64,000 bases of DNA from Verrucomicrobiota bacterium (GTDB lineage Bacteria; Verrucomicrobiota; Lentisphaeria; JABSQK01; JAJFLO01): the NCBI GenBank assembly GCA_021772615.1, contig JAJFLQ010000116.1:1-64000 (forward strand), given 5' to 3'. Both the position numbers and the translations under genes were made by a program. Shown here one piece after another: positions 36,389 to 44,780 of the stretch. The notes under the pieces were generated by a model. The model was given only the letters and a program-made list of their open reading frames with translations, was not told the DNA's origin and made no database searches. Every line of letters begins with the position of its first letter. Within the stretch, counting starts at the first letter, position 1.

Positions 36389-37761
36389 CTTGCCTGTTCA
36401 TCGTCATCGATCAATAACACCGCCGTGGCCAGCCCGAACATCACCGAAGGCGCCAGGAGCCGCATCGCGTTTATGAACATGTAGAGCCAACTCCACGTCA
36501 TCAACATCATCACGAACGCCTTTTGCCGGTTGTCCCGGCGCCGCAGCACAGCACGGCATCCAAGCACGCACAACATCAGTATAGCTCCCGCACCGGGAAT
36601 CCCGTGCTCGGCAAGCAAACGGCTGAATTCCGTATGTGCCGCCGCCGTTCTTGCCCGGTGCTTCAACCGATAAGCCGGCGCCTGCCCGACACCAACTCCG
36701 AACACCGGACGTTCCAACCAGATCCTGAGATCCGCGGCCATGATCTCGAGGCGACCAGCGGACTTTACATCTGTGTACCGTACGGTGATCATTCCCCTAG
36801 TGAAATCAATCAGGTAGGGCAGGATGCTGCATAGGACAGTCAGCGCGATAATGACCACGGAACTCATCACGCGTTCGCGAATCTGCCGGTCGCGCATAAG
36901 AAATAGATAGCCGACGCAACCGCTCAAGACCGCCATAAAAATCCCGCCGCGTGAGAATGTGAGGACACTTTGGACCGCGAGTGCCAGGATCATTGTCATG
37001 AAACCGAGTCGCAACATACGATATCGTATTGGGCACAGTACATAGACGAGGAACATGAGTAAAGCTCCCAGTCCCAGCATCGACGACACCTGATTAGGTC
37101 CGAACCCACCGCTGGTAATAAAATTCGATTCGTTTGTGAACTGAATGGTATCGACGCTGTGCGTGGTATAGAGAGAGATCGTAAGTATGCCCACGATCGG
37201 CGCCAGCGCGTACATAAAAAAGGGAATAATGTGTTTTCGTCGTATGCGCAACCCGTGAAAAAACCAGATACTGACAAACAGCGAGATCGGTCCCGACAAA
37301 TTGAAGCTGATGTCTCGGCGAGCCAAAAAAAAGCTCAGTTCGGTGAACGTGGTAATCACCGATGGCAGCATGAAGAGCAGGTACAGAATTGCCGGCAGCG
37401 GCGGCTTGTTCCGACCGCGGCGAACCAATGCGATAACCAGCACGAAACTAACGCCGTACTTGCCAAACTCCCACAACAATGAGGCGCCGCACATACGCCA
37501 CAACACCTCCGCGCCCATGAAGTAGCCGCAAACGTAGAATACCCGTTCCAGTCGCGTACCCGACGATGCCCAGACCATACCAAGGCCGAATGTAACTATC
37601 GCATGAACGGTAGCAACGGCAGGCAGAGCATTCAGCACCATCGCCAGCGGGATGTGTGATAGGACAAAACCAAGTTTCCAGATACTATAGTCATCGCCGG
37701 AAGGTACTGCAGTGTGGACGGCGACAGGTCTGATTCGTGGCTGTAGGGCGGCTGAGTTCAT
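36385..37761 (-). CDS. Wzy-like O-antigen polymerase/ligase
   Basis: About 458 residues with roughly 11 hydrophobic segments and one large periplasmic loop near two thirds of the length. The loop contains GRLEIMAADLRIWLERPVFG and GVGVGQAPAYR, the pattern of the Wzy_C/O-antigen ligase family. It would polymerise or ligate the lipid-linked repeat. The ATG at 37761 is preferred; an in-frame GTG lies at 37803. Confidence 0.82.
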   Translation of the reverse strand: MNSAALQPRIRPVAVHTAVPSGDDYSIWKLGFVLSHIPLAMVLNALPAVATVHAIVTFGLGMVWASSGTRLERVFYVCGYFMGAEVLWRMCGASLLWEFGKYGVSFVLVIALVRRGRNKPPLPAILYLLFMLPSVITTFTELSFFLARRDISFNLSGPISLFVSIWFFHGLRIRRKHIIPFFMYALAPIVGILTISLYTTHSVDTIQFTNESNFITSGGFGPNQVSSMLGLGALLMFLVYVLCPIRYRMLRLGFMTMILALAVQSVLTFSRGGIFMAVLSGCVGYLFLMRDRQIRERVMSSVVIIALTVLCSILPYLIDFTRGMITVRYTDVKSAGRLEIMAADLRIWLERPVFGVGVGQAPAYRLKHRARTAAAHTEFSRLLAEHGIPGAGAILMLCVLGCRAVLRRRDNRQKAFVMMLMTWSWLYMFINAMRLLAPSVMFGLATAVLLIDDDEQAR

Positions 37762-37845
37762 AGGCTGTGATTTGCTGACGACCGGGCATTCACACCCGTG
37801 CACTACGCATCCGTGCCATCGTGCGAATCACCACATGGACAACGA

Positions 37846-38529
37846 TTACTTCGACGCCGACGGCTTCCGAACCAATGCCTCTGCTGCCGCGAGCAGAACG
37901 GACGTGTCGACGCGCTCCCTGTAATTGGGATTTACATACGCGAATCGTACGACGCCGTCCTGCCCAATCAGAAATGCGGCGGGCACAGGCAAGAGATGGT
38001 GGGTCTGCCCGGAATCAGCCTCCAGGTCGATGTCGTATTTACTCTTGTACATGGACACTGTGTCGTCGTCAACTCGGAATGCGATACCGAGCGCCGACGC
38101 TGCAGACATATCGCTGTCAGACAGCAGGCGATACGTGACCTTCTGCTTGCCGGCCGTTTTCTCCAGGAGAGCGGTGCGGTCTGGGCTCACGGCAATGACC
38201 TGGACGCCGAGCGCCAGCAGTTTTGATTCTACCTGCTGCAACTGACCAAGGTGCGTCGTGCAGTACGGGCACCACCCGCCGCGATAGAATATCAGCAACG
38301 TCGACTGCTCCCGGAAGGCGGCATTCAGGTCAACAACGGCGTCCGTTGCTGAACGGGCTTGCATGGGTGGTACGGACTGACCGACCATAATGGGCTTTAT
38401 GTCGCCGGGGTCATTCGGCGCGGCGCCGCCGGCCGCCGTCACGGAGACAGTTGCGGCGACGAAGGTCAGGAACATGGTCACGGAGAATCGTGTGACAAGG
38501 AATGGACTATCGGGATTGGTCGTACGCAT
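37846..38529 (-). CDS. Exported peroxiredoxin-like (AhpC/TSA) thiol protein
   Basis: A 227-residue protein with an N-terminal hydrophobic export segment and a thioredoxin-fold domain with YRGGWCPYC, so both a peroxidatic-type Cys and a second Cys in CxxC spacing. It resembles alkyl-hydroperoxide-reductase-like proteins with predicted periplasmic location. GGAG stands 9 bases before the ATG. It sits between polysaccharide genes, but no specific tie to glycan synthesis is visible. Confidence 0.85.
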   Translation of the reverse strand: MRTTNPDSPFLVTRFSVTMFLTFVAATVSVTAAGGAAPNDPGDIKPIMVGQSVPPMQARSATDAVVDLNAAFREQSTLLIFYRGGWCPYCTTHLGQLQQVESKLLALGVQVIAVSPDRTALLEKTAGKQKVTYRLLSDSDMSAASALGIAFRVDDDTVSMYKSKYDIDLEADSGQTHHLLPVPAAFLIGQDGVVRFAYVNPNYRERVDTSVLLAAAEALVRKPSASK

Positions 38530-38545
38530 GGGAATGATCTCCGTT

Positions 38546-39496
38546 TTATGCGTTTAATTTTGTAATGGCCGGCCGCCGTGCGATGACGTCGAGCAACCCC
38601 TGCCAGGTGATGTGTTGTTCACAGTCGCGCCGTCCCTTTTCGGCAATGCACGTTCGGCGTGCGCCCGACAGGTCACCGACACGCAGATGCCTGATGTCGA
38701 GAACATTTTCCCCGTGACGCACCCAATCCGGTGAGTAGGAGTCCAGATTCGTCAATACGGCGACGCCGCGTTTCATCGCCGCCCAGAGTGATGTATTGTT
38801 GGCGCGAAATCCGGATTCGAAAAATGCAACGAACAAACAAGATCTACTGAGAAATTCGTTTACACCGGAGTCAGACAAGAAACCAAGGAACTGGATGCGA
38901 GCGCCGAAGCATTGCCTGAGTTCGCCGCACACGGCCTCGAAGTCGCCGAACCGTGCCTTCTCGTGGAATGCTGTAGACAACCAGATGCGGTAATCGACGT
39001 TAGACTCCACCAGTGCGTTCTGCAGCATGCGGTAATAGCCCGTCTGCAGTTTGTGCGCCATACCAAATGAGAATATGTTCATGTCGTCCGCGGTCTCCAG
39101 TACGTCGGTTGCGAGAAGATCGGGACAATATAACAATAGTCCGTCCGCACCACAGGCGCGAACGCCGGCGCGAATCTCGCTATTGCCGCAATATACGGCG
39201 CCGGCGCGCTCTAACGCTTTTTTTTCTACATCTGAATTGCTGAAGGTGTGGAGAAAAAGATCGTAATCGACACCGTGTGACTGCAACATGTTGATCAGAC
39301 GCGAATAGGCCAGCACATCCGCGTCGGCGCTGTCCTTTAGCTTCACCGAGATCAAGTACTTCGCACCGGTTGTGAACGGTACCGACACCCACCACAGACA
39401 TGGAATATTCATCGCATCTGCGAGGCGTTGATTGAACTTCGCAACGCCCGACAGCACTTCGTTTTGATGCGATGTAATAATGGCAGTATACGCCAT
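38546..39496 (-). CDS. Putative glycosyltransferase (GT-B-like)
   Basis: A 316-residue protein with GT4-like features: an N-terminal MAYTAIITSHQNEVLSGVAK segment, a mid-region IWLSTAFHEKARFG, and a C-terminal GFRANNTSLWAAMKRGVAVL that corresponds to the donor-binding Glu/Ala-rich loop though the Glu is not obvious. I set the ATG at 39496, two bases after the upstream gene's stop, rather than the extended start. The specific sugar is unknown. Confidence 0.62.
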   Translation of the reverse strand: MAYTAIITSHQNEVLSGVAKFNQRLADAMNIPCLWWVSVPFTTGAKYLISVKLKDSADADVLAYSRLINMLQSHGVDYDLFLHTFSNSDVEKKALERAGAVYCGNSEIRAGVRACGADGLLLYCPDLLATDVLETADDMNIFSFGMAHKLQTGYYRMLQNALVESNVDYRIWLSTAFHEKARFGDFEAVCGELRQCFGARIQFLGFLSDSGVNEFLSRSCLFVAFFESGFRANNTSLWAAMKRGVAVLTNLDSYSPDWVRHGENVLDIRHLRVGDLSGARRTCIAEKGRRDCEQHITWQGLLDVIARRPAITKLNA

Positions 39497-39498
39497 GG

Positions 39499-40617
39499 TC
39501 ACGCCTTCTCGAATACCAGAACGCGCCCTGCCCGCTTCCAATCCAGCCGCGCCTCAAGATCCGGACGCGAACGCAATCCCTCAAGCACGAACAAAATGCG
39601 TAAAAAATCTTTGTTCATCACAGTCACATGAGTCGGGTCCGTCTGGAAATCATCCGTAATATCCAACAAACTCACCGACCGTGGATGGTAGCGCGTTGTC
39701 ACATAAATGAATCGCGATGTGTATTGCGCCAGCGCGTTGACGGCACGCCGAATCTCGAACGCGGTCAAGTGTTCCAGAACCTCGCGGCAAATCACGAGAT
39801 CAAACGACTTCCCCAGGTTATGAAAGTCCGTCGCATCACGCTTGAATATCCTGTCGCGGACATGCTCGGGCGCCGCAGCGATTGCGGCCGGGCTATTGTC
39901 GATCCCATACACGTCGACGTCAAGTTCGTGCAAAAAGGTAAGCAATGCGCCGGGACCGCACCCGACATCGAGCACGCGCTCAGGATCGAACACCTCCTTG
40001 ATGTTTATGGGATTCCGCCCCTCAATCTGCCGTCGCTTTTCGATCGTATAATTCTCGCCGCCATCACGCCATTCGCCACAGAAATACGCCTTGTCGTACA
40101 TCGATTTTTCCACCGGCTTCTGCCGGTGAACATAGGTTTCGAACACGTCCGCGTCACGGGCGCACCGCGCCCTGCCCAAGGCGTCGCCATAGCGCGTTGC
40201 AAGATCGGTTGAACTCTCCGCGACAGTGTCAAGGTAAACGATCTCAATATTGTTTTCCCGGCAAATGTCGACCTCCCGGACGGGGAGGCCCCGCGACTGC
40301 CAGTCGCTGCCTTTCAGGTATTGTAACGGTTTCACGACAGCAAGCATGTCTGCCGTGGTCCCTTCGCAGATACACGCGTAGGCGATCGGAGCTAGCGCGT
40401 CGATCAGCCGGATACGCTGCTCGGCCGGCAGAAGCGGAGGCCGATTCTTGGTATTCCGGATGTAGTCGTCATTCTGAATATTACACAAAACCGCAAGGCC
40501 GCATGCCGCAGCCGCCTCGAAATAACGAAGGTGCCCTGCGTGCAGCGGGTCGAAACAGCCGTCGACCATTGCCACTGAGGCGTCCAACGACGCCAGTTTG
40601 TCTGCCGTGATTATCAT
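39499..40617 (-). CDS. Nucleotidyltransferase-methyltransferase fusion
   Basis: A 372-residue two-domain protein. Residues 1-150 are a cytidylyltransferase-like fold with GCFDPLHAGHLRY (HxGH) and a late YLKGSDW, as in RfaE/TagD-type enzymes that activate a sugar phosphate. Residues about 200-372 are a class I SAM methyltransferase with VLDVGCGPGALLTFL and VICREVLEHL. The start overlaps the preceding stop (ATGA). The fusion suggests synthesis and methylation of one nucleotide-activated sugar or alcohol used by neighbouring transferases. Confidence 0.85.
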   Translation of the reverse strand: MIITADKLASLDASVAMVDGCFDPLHAGHLRYFEAAAACGLAVLCNIQNDDYIRNTKNRPPLLPAEQRIRLIDALAPIAYACICEGTTADMLAVVKPLQYLKGSDWQSRGLPVREVDICRENNIEIVYLDTVAESSTDLATRYGDALGRARCARDADVFETYVHRQKPVEKSMYDKAYFCGEWRDGGENYTIEKRRQIEGRNPINIKEVFDPERVLDVGCGPGALLTFLHELDVDVYGIDNSPAAIAAAPEHVRDRIFKRDATDFHNLGKSFDLVICREVLEHLTAFEIRRAVNALAQYTSRFIYVTTRYHPRSVSLLDITDDFQTDPTHVTVMNKDFLRILFVLEGLRSRPDLEARLDWKRAGRVLVFEKA

Positions 40618-41732
40618 ATACCGATCCGGTCGATGACATTGTATTGATGCGTGCTCAGCACAACATGTTCCGACATCACATGACGTGGGGCGGCACGTTG
40701 TTTCTTGCTGATATTGAAAACACCGTATCGCAGAACCCGCAATGCCCTACGCGCAACATCCTCGTGTATAGGCATGTACTTATCCGCATCCGAGTAAAAT
40801 GCAATGGCCGGACGATTGACAAAGGGGGCGAGATAGGAGAAACCGCCATAGGTTCCAACGGTGAACTCTGCACGCCGCACGATCTCGGTCTGAATGGCCA
40901 GGTTTTCGGCCGGGTACATCGGGTCGGTTACGGTTACAGCCGTTTCATCGGGCAGGTCCGGCAACGCGAATTCAAGGTGATCATCCATGGTCAATCCCGT
41001 TCGCAGATACACCACCGCGTAGCGCCGGCTGAGTCGTTCAACCAACTGGCGAATAAATCGGCGATTCTCCTCCGTGTCCGGGAAGGCGGCACTCTGATAA
41101 AACTTTACGGCAACAAAACGTTCCGGCAGGTCGGGCATCCAACATGGGGATACCTTGGAGCTGAAATGATCAAATCGTGTATACCGCCGTATGTGTTCGA
41201 GTGTGCCTGCATGTATCCAGACGTGCTGGAACAGTTGATACATCAACGACGGGTGAAGCCATTCGTATTCCTCGACTTTCAACGTCCGCGTCAACATGGT
41301 GATGAGCCGCCGGTCGTCCTGGGTAATGCGGTTCTGCTTCTGCACCTTATAGTCGCGCAGACGATTTTTTAAGGCATGTTCGAAATCTTTGATGGTGAAA
41401 TAGTCGAAGAAATCGATGTACTGCCCGGTGATATGGCGGTACCACGACGACGCGCCGCCGCGGCTGACCACGATCAACCGTTCCGGAGCCAGCTGCAGAA
41501 TGTTTCGGAGCCAGTTTACGAATGGTATCCAATAAAGAATCTCGAAGCCGACCTCGGACGTCCACGGCCCGATGACCACAGGTTTGTCACTGCGCTGAAT
41601 CCGATTGAACAACCTCTGCAATACGGCGCGCGCGCGGTAAGCCTTGGCAAATATCGCTGCGTCGCGCGCTGTCTCCGGCAGCAATGCATGGATCCGATTT
41701 CGTATGACCGTGCTGAATGACATGTTCGACAT
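40614..41732 (-). CDS. Conserved protein of glycan locus, possible glycosyltransferase
   Basis: About 372 residues. I do not recognise the family with certainty. Features include GPWTSEVGFEILYWIPF near the N-terminus, VVYLRTGLTMDD, and a C-terminal AEFTVGTYGGFSYLAPF that resembles the sugar-nucleotide binding end of fucosyltransferase-like or pyruvyl-transferase-like GT-B proteins. The ATG at 41732 is chosen; an in-frame start at 41789 adds 19 residues. Its stop overlaps the start of the nucleotidyltransferase fusion, so they are one operon. Confidence 0.55.
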   Translation of the reverse strand: MSNMSFSTVIRNRIHALLPETARDAAIFAKAYRARAVLQRLFNRIQRSDKPVVIGPWTSEVGFEILYWIPFVNWLRNILQLAPERLIVVSRGGASSWYRHITGQYIDFFDYFTIKDFEHALKNRLRDYKVQKQNRITQDDRRLITMLTRTLKVEEYEWLHPSLMYQLFQHVWIHAGTLEHIRRYTRFDHFSSKVSPCWMPDLPERFVAVKFYQSAAFPDTEENRRFIRQLVERLSRRYAVVYLRTGLTMDDHLEFALPDLPDETAVTVTDPMYPAENLAIQTEIVRRAEFTVGTYGGFSYLAPFVNRPAIAFYSDADKYMPIHEDVARRALRVLRYGVFNISKKQRAAPRHVMSEHVVLSTHQYNVIDRIGI

Positions 41733-41856
41733 GGCTATGTAACACGCTACAAGGTGTGTCCATGGAGGTAGTGCAGATTGCGGGCACATGATGCGCCACG
41801 ACGCGACCAGGCAGCAGGCCTACACGCCGACGAAAAAGCACGATGAAGGCTGGCAT

Positions 41857-42921
41857 TCATTCCGGCGCTTCATGCGGAATATACCCCGCCTCTTTCAGTA
41901 CGCTCTCCTTCCGCGTTCGTGCCAGCTGCTGCATATCCGTGACCTGGTCAAACTCATCGACAATCTCCTGACCGAGAATCTCTTCGAGGACATCTTCCAG
42001 CGTCACGACACCGGCCAAACCACCAAACTCGCCAAGGACCACAAAGAGATGCTTGCCGTGATCCAAAAACTTCTTCAGAACGATATTCAGACGGCTTGAT
42101 TCGAGTACGAAATCGACCGGTTTCATAAGCGCCTTCAAGGTCGTATCGAGCTTGTCATCGGCAGCTTCCGCCAGAATATCGTGGCGGTGAACGATACCGA
42201 CAACATCCTCGAAATGACGCTGATATACCGGAATTCTGCTGTGAAGCAAAATCCCTTTTGCCTTTCTCGCTTCGTCGACGGTTATGTTGCAATCAAGACC
42301 AAACAACACCGTTCGGGGCGTCATCACGCGGTGCACGGTCTTGTCTTCCAACGACAGAATATTATGAATCACGCGCGCCTCGTCGTTGTCAATCGCACCG
42401 GACCGCATGCTGAGTCGAGTCAACGTAAGCAACTCCTCTTCCGAAACCTGCGCGGGCTCCCGACCGCCGGCGCCGGAGACGATTCTCGTGATCTTGCCGC
42501 AAAACCAGATCATCGGGCGGAACACCCACACCATCCATTTCAGCGGTCTGGCAATGATAACCGCGAGACGACGGCTGTAGACGACGCCGGCCGTCTTGGG
42601 AATAATCTCGGACAGGATCAGGATCATGAATGTGAAGACAATCGAAAAATGCACCACGCTCCCCGGCCCCAGGACGTCCACTGCAATCGCACCCGACACT
42701 GCGGCGCCGGAGGTGTTTGCGAGCGTATTGAGGGAGAGAATAGCCGTTATCGGTTCATTGACGTTCTCCCGAAGATCACGCAGGATGACACCTGACCGAT
42801 GCTTCGCGCTCACCAGATTTTCGATCTGGCTGATTGGCACCGAATAGAGAACGGCCTCGAACAAAGAACACATTGCCGACGTCAGTACGACGAGGGCTAC
42901 CACAATCATTAATTCTATCAT
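41857..42921 (-). CDS. CNNM/CorC-type (DUF21-CBS) membrane transporter or regulator
   Basis: About 354 residues: an N-terminal DUF21 domain of three to four hydrophobic segments with the conserved LSEIIPKTAG, then two CBS repeats (RVMTPRTVLFGLD and VDFVLESSRLNIVL), ending just after the VVTLEDVLEEILGQEIVDE signature. This family is linked to Mg2+/Co2+ efflux. It lacks the CorC_HlyC C-terminal domain. I chose ATG 42921 (MIELMIVVALVV) since the frame upstream to 43014 is not membrane-like. Confidence 0.88.
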   Translation of the reverse strand: MIELMIVVALVVLTSAMCSLFEAVLYSVPISQIENLVSAKHRSGVILRDLRENVNEPITAILSLNTLANTSGAAVSGAIAVDVLGPGSVVHFSIVFTFMILILSEIIPKTAGVVYSRRLAVIIARPLKWMVWVFRPMIWFCGKITRIVSGAGGREPAQVSEEELLTLTRLSMRSGAIDNDEARVIHNILSLEDKTVHRVMTPRTVLFGLDCNITVDEARKAKGILLHSRIPVYQRHFEDVVGIVHRHDILAEAADDKLDTTLKALMKPVDFVLESSRLNIVLKKFLDHGKHLFVVLGEFGGLAGVVTLEDVLEEILGQEIVDEFDQVTDMQQLARTRKESVLKEAGYIPHEAPE

Positions 42922-43088
42922 GCAGGCGTTGGGGGAAGGGATAAATATCGCGGCGTCGCTCCATGCGGCGACGCCGATCAGTCGCGGCCAGTGCCGCCTG
43001 TCGCCGCGCTTCATGGGACAGCACGGAAACTGCCTAAAATAAATGCGAAACGAAATCTTGCAATGGCTGTTGTTTAAAGCAACTTATC

Positions 43089-44738
43089 ATGCTCATGATC
43101 CCCATGACTCATCGACTGGCAGCCGTTACAGTACTGGTTGCGTTATCCTTCGCCTGCCAATTCAGCAGTGGCGAAGCCCCGGCATTGCCGCCTCTTGATC
43201 TCAAGGAAACCGACTTCCTCTCTACGAAATCGAGCGTATTCGTGAAACGTTTCAATTTCGAGGGAAATACCGCATTCACCGATTCCGAACTGCGATCGTT
43301 AACCTCTTCGTACACGGATCGGGAACTGTCCAGCGAAGATCTCGAAGACATCCGTCAGGAACTTACCTTACACTACGTAAATCACGGGTACATTAACTCC
43401 GGCGCCGTACTCCCTGATCAGCGAATCGACGAGGCTGCCGTCACATACCGCATCGTCGAAGGCAGGCTCACCGATGTCATCATTCACGGAAACAAGCGTT
43501 TGCGCAGCAACTTCATACGCCGGCGCGCCGTATCAGATCGGTCACTTCCGCTAAACATTCAAGAGTTACAACGCCGCCTGCAAGTATTGCGCCTGAACCC
43601 GAATATTAAGCGCGTAAATGCCGAGCTTAAGCCCGGTGCCCGCCCGGGTGAGAGTTACCTTGACGTGCGCATCGCAGAAGCAAATCCGCTGGTTCTGGCA
43701 CTGGAAGTCAACAATTATCGCACACCCACCGTTGGCGGCGAGCGCTTGCTTCTGCATGCGGCACACCGCAACGTCAGCGGCTTTGGCGATACGGTCGCGC
43801 TGACGTACGGCATCACAAAAGATGATCTTGAAGAAATCGATCTCGCCGGCAACGACGATATCGACCTTTCTTATACAATGCCACTGCTGGCAAATGATAC
43901 CACCCTCACGGTCGGCTACGGGCGCCACGATTTTACCATAATCGAGGAGCCGTTTGCGGATCTGAACATTGAAAGTCAGTCGGAAAATATCGCGGTTTCA
44001 CTCGCGTACCCTGTATACCGCACCTACAATCGCGACCTCACTCTATCGCTAACGGGCGAGTGGCGCCAGAGTAAGACATTCCTGCTGAGCGATCCGTTCG
44101 GCTTCTCGCAAGTATCGGGCGACGGCCGGTCACGGGTCACGGTCATCCGCCTGGTGCAGAGTTGGACGCAACGCAGCATGACCAGCGTCGTTGCGATCCG
44201 GTCATCATTCAATTTCGGTGTAGACGCATTCAATGCCACGCGCGACGGAACGACGAGCCGCGACGCCAAGTACTTTTCCTGGCTGGGCCAGTTTCAACTC
44301 GTGAAACGCCTCGGCGATTCTGCGAACCAGGTCATTTTCCGCAACAACATTCAGCTCACGGACGACAAACTATTGTCGTTGGAACAGTTCAGTGTCGGCG
44401 GACACGGCAGTGTCCGCGGCTACAGGGAAAACCAGATGGTTCGGGATCGCGGTGCCGTTGCTTCACTTGAATTCCGGATACCTGTTGTTTTCGATACACG
44501 CGGTCGTGAACAAGTGTCGCTGGCACCATTCGTCGACTACGGTTTTGCGTCGAACAATGGATCCGGCATCGAGCAATTTAACGAAATCTCCAGCGCAGGA
44601 TTGGGCGTTTTATTCACGCCCAACGAACACGTCGACATGCGACTCTACTGGGGCCATGCACTGACGGATGTCGACAACGATGATAATGACCTTCAAGACC
44701 ACGGGATTCATTTCAGCCTTCGCTTCGACGCATTTTAG
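43089..44738 (+). CDS. TpsB/ShlB-FhaC family outer-membrane transporter
   Basis: A 549-residue outer-membrane protein: signal peptide (about 1-30), POTRA domains (FNFEGNTAFTDSELRSL and VIIHGNKRLRSNFIRRR) and a C-terminal 16-strand barrel with GSVRGYRENQMVRDRG, the conserved VRGY motif of Omp85/TpsB lid loops. It ends in Phe as outer-membrane proteins do. TpsB proteins export a TpsA filament, but none is next to it. The start could be any of the ATGs at 43089, 43095 or 43104. Confidence 0.88.
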   Translation: MLMIPMTHRLAAVTVLVALSFACQFSSGEAPALPPLDLKETDFLSTKSSVFVKRFNFEGNTAFTDSELRSLTSSYTDRELSSEDLEDIRQELTLHYVNHGYINSGAVLPDQRIDEAAVTYRIVEGRLTDVIIHGNKRLRSNFIRRRAVSDRSLPLNIQELQRRLQVLRLNPNIKRVNAELKPGARPGESYLDVRIAEANPLVLALEVNNYRTPTVGGERLLLHAAHRNVSGFGDTVALTYGITKDDLEEIDLAGNDDIDLSYTMPLLANDTTLTVGYGRHDFTIIEEPFADLNIESQSENIAVSLAYPVYRTYNRDLTLSLTGEWRQSKTFLLSDPFGFSQVSGDGRSRVTVIRLVQSWTQRSMTSVVAIRSSFNFGVDAFNATRDGTTSRDAKYFSWLGQFQLVKRLGDSANQVIFRNNIQLTDDKLLSLEQFSVGGHGSVRGYRENQMVRDRGAVASLEFRIPVVFDTRGREQVSLAPFVDYGFASNNGSGIEQFNEISSAGLGVLFTPNEHVDMRLYWGHALTDVDNDDNDLQDHGIHFSLRFDAF

Positions 44739-44780
44739 CCTTTTATCCGATCGCTGCACCTCCCGGCGTAATGAGTGCGA

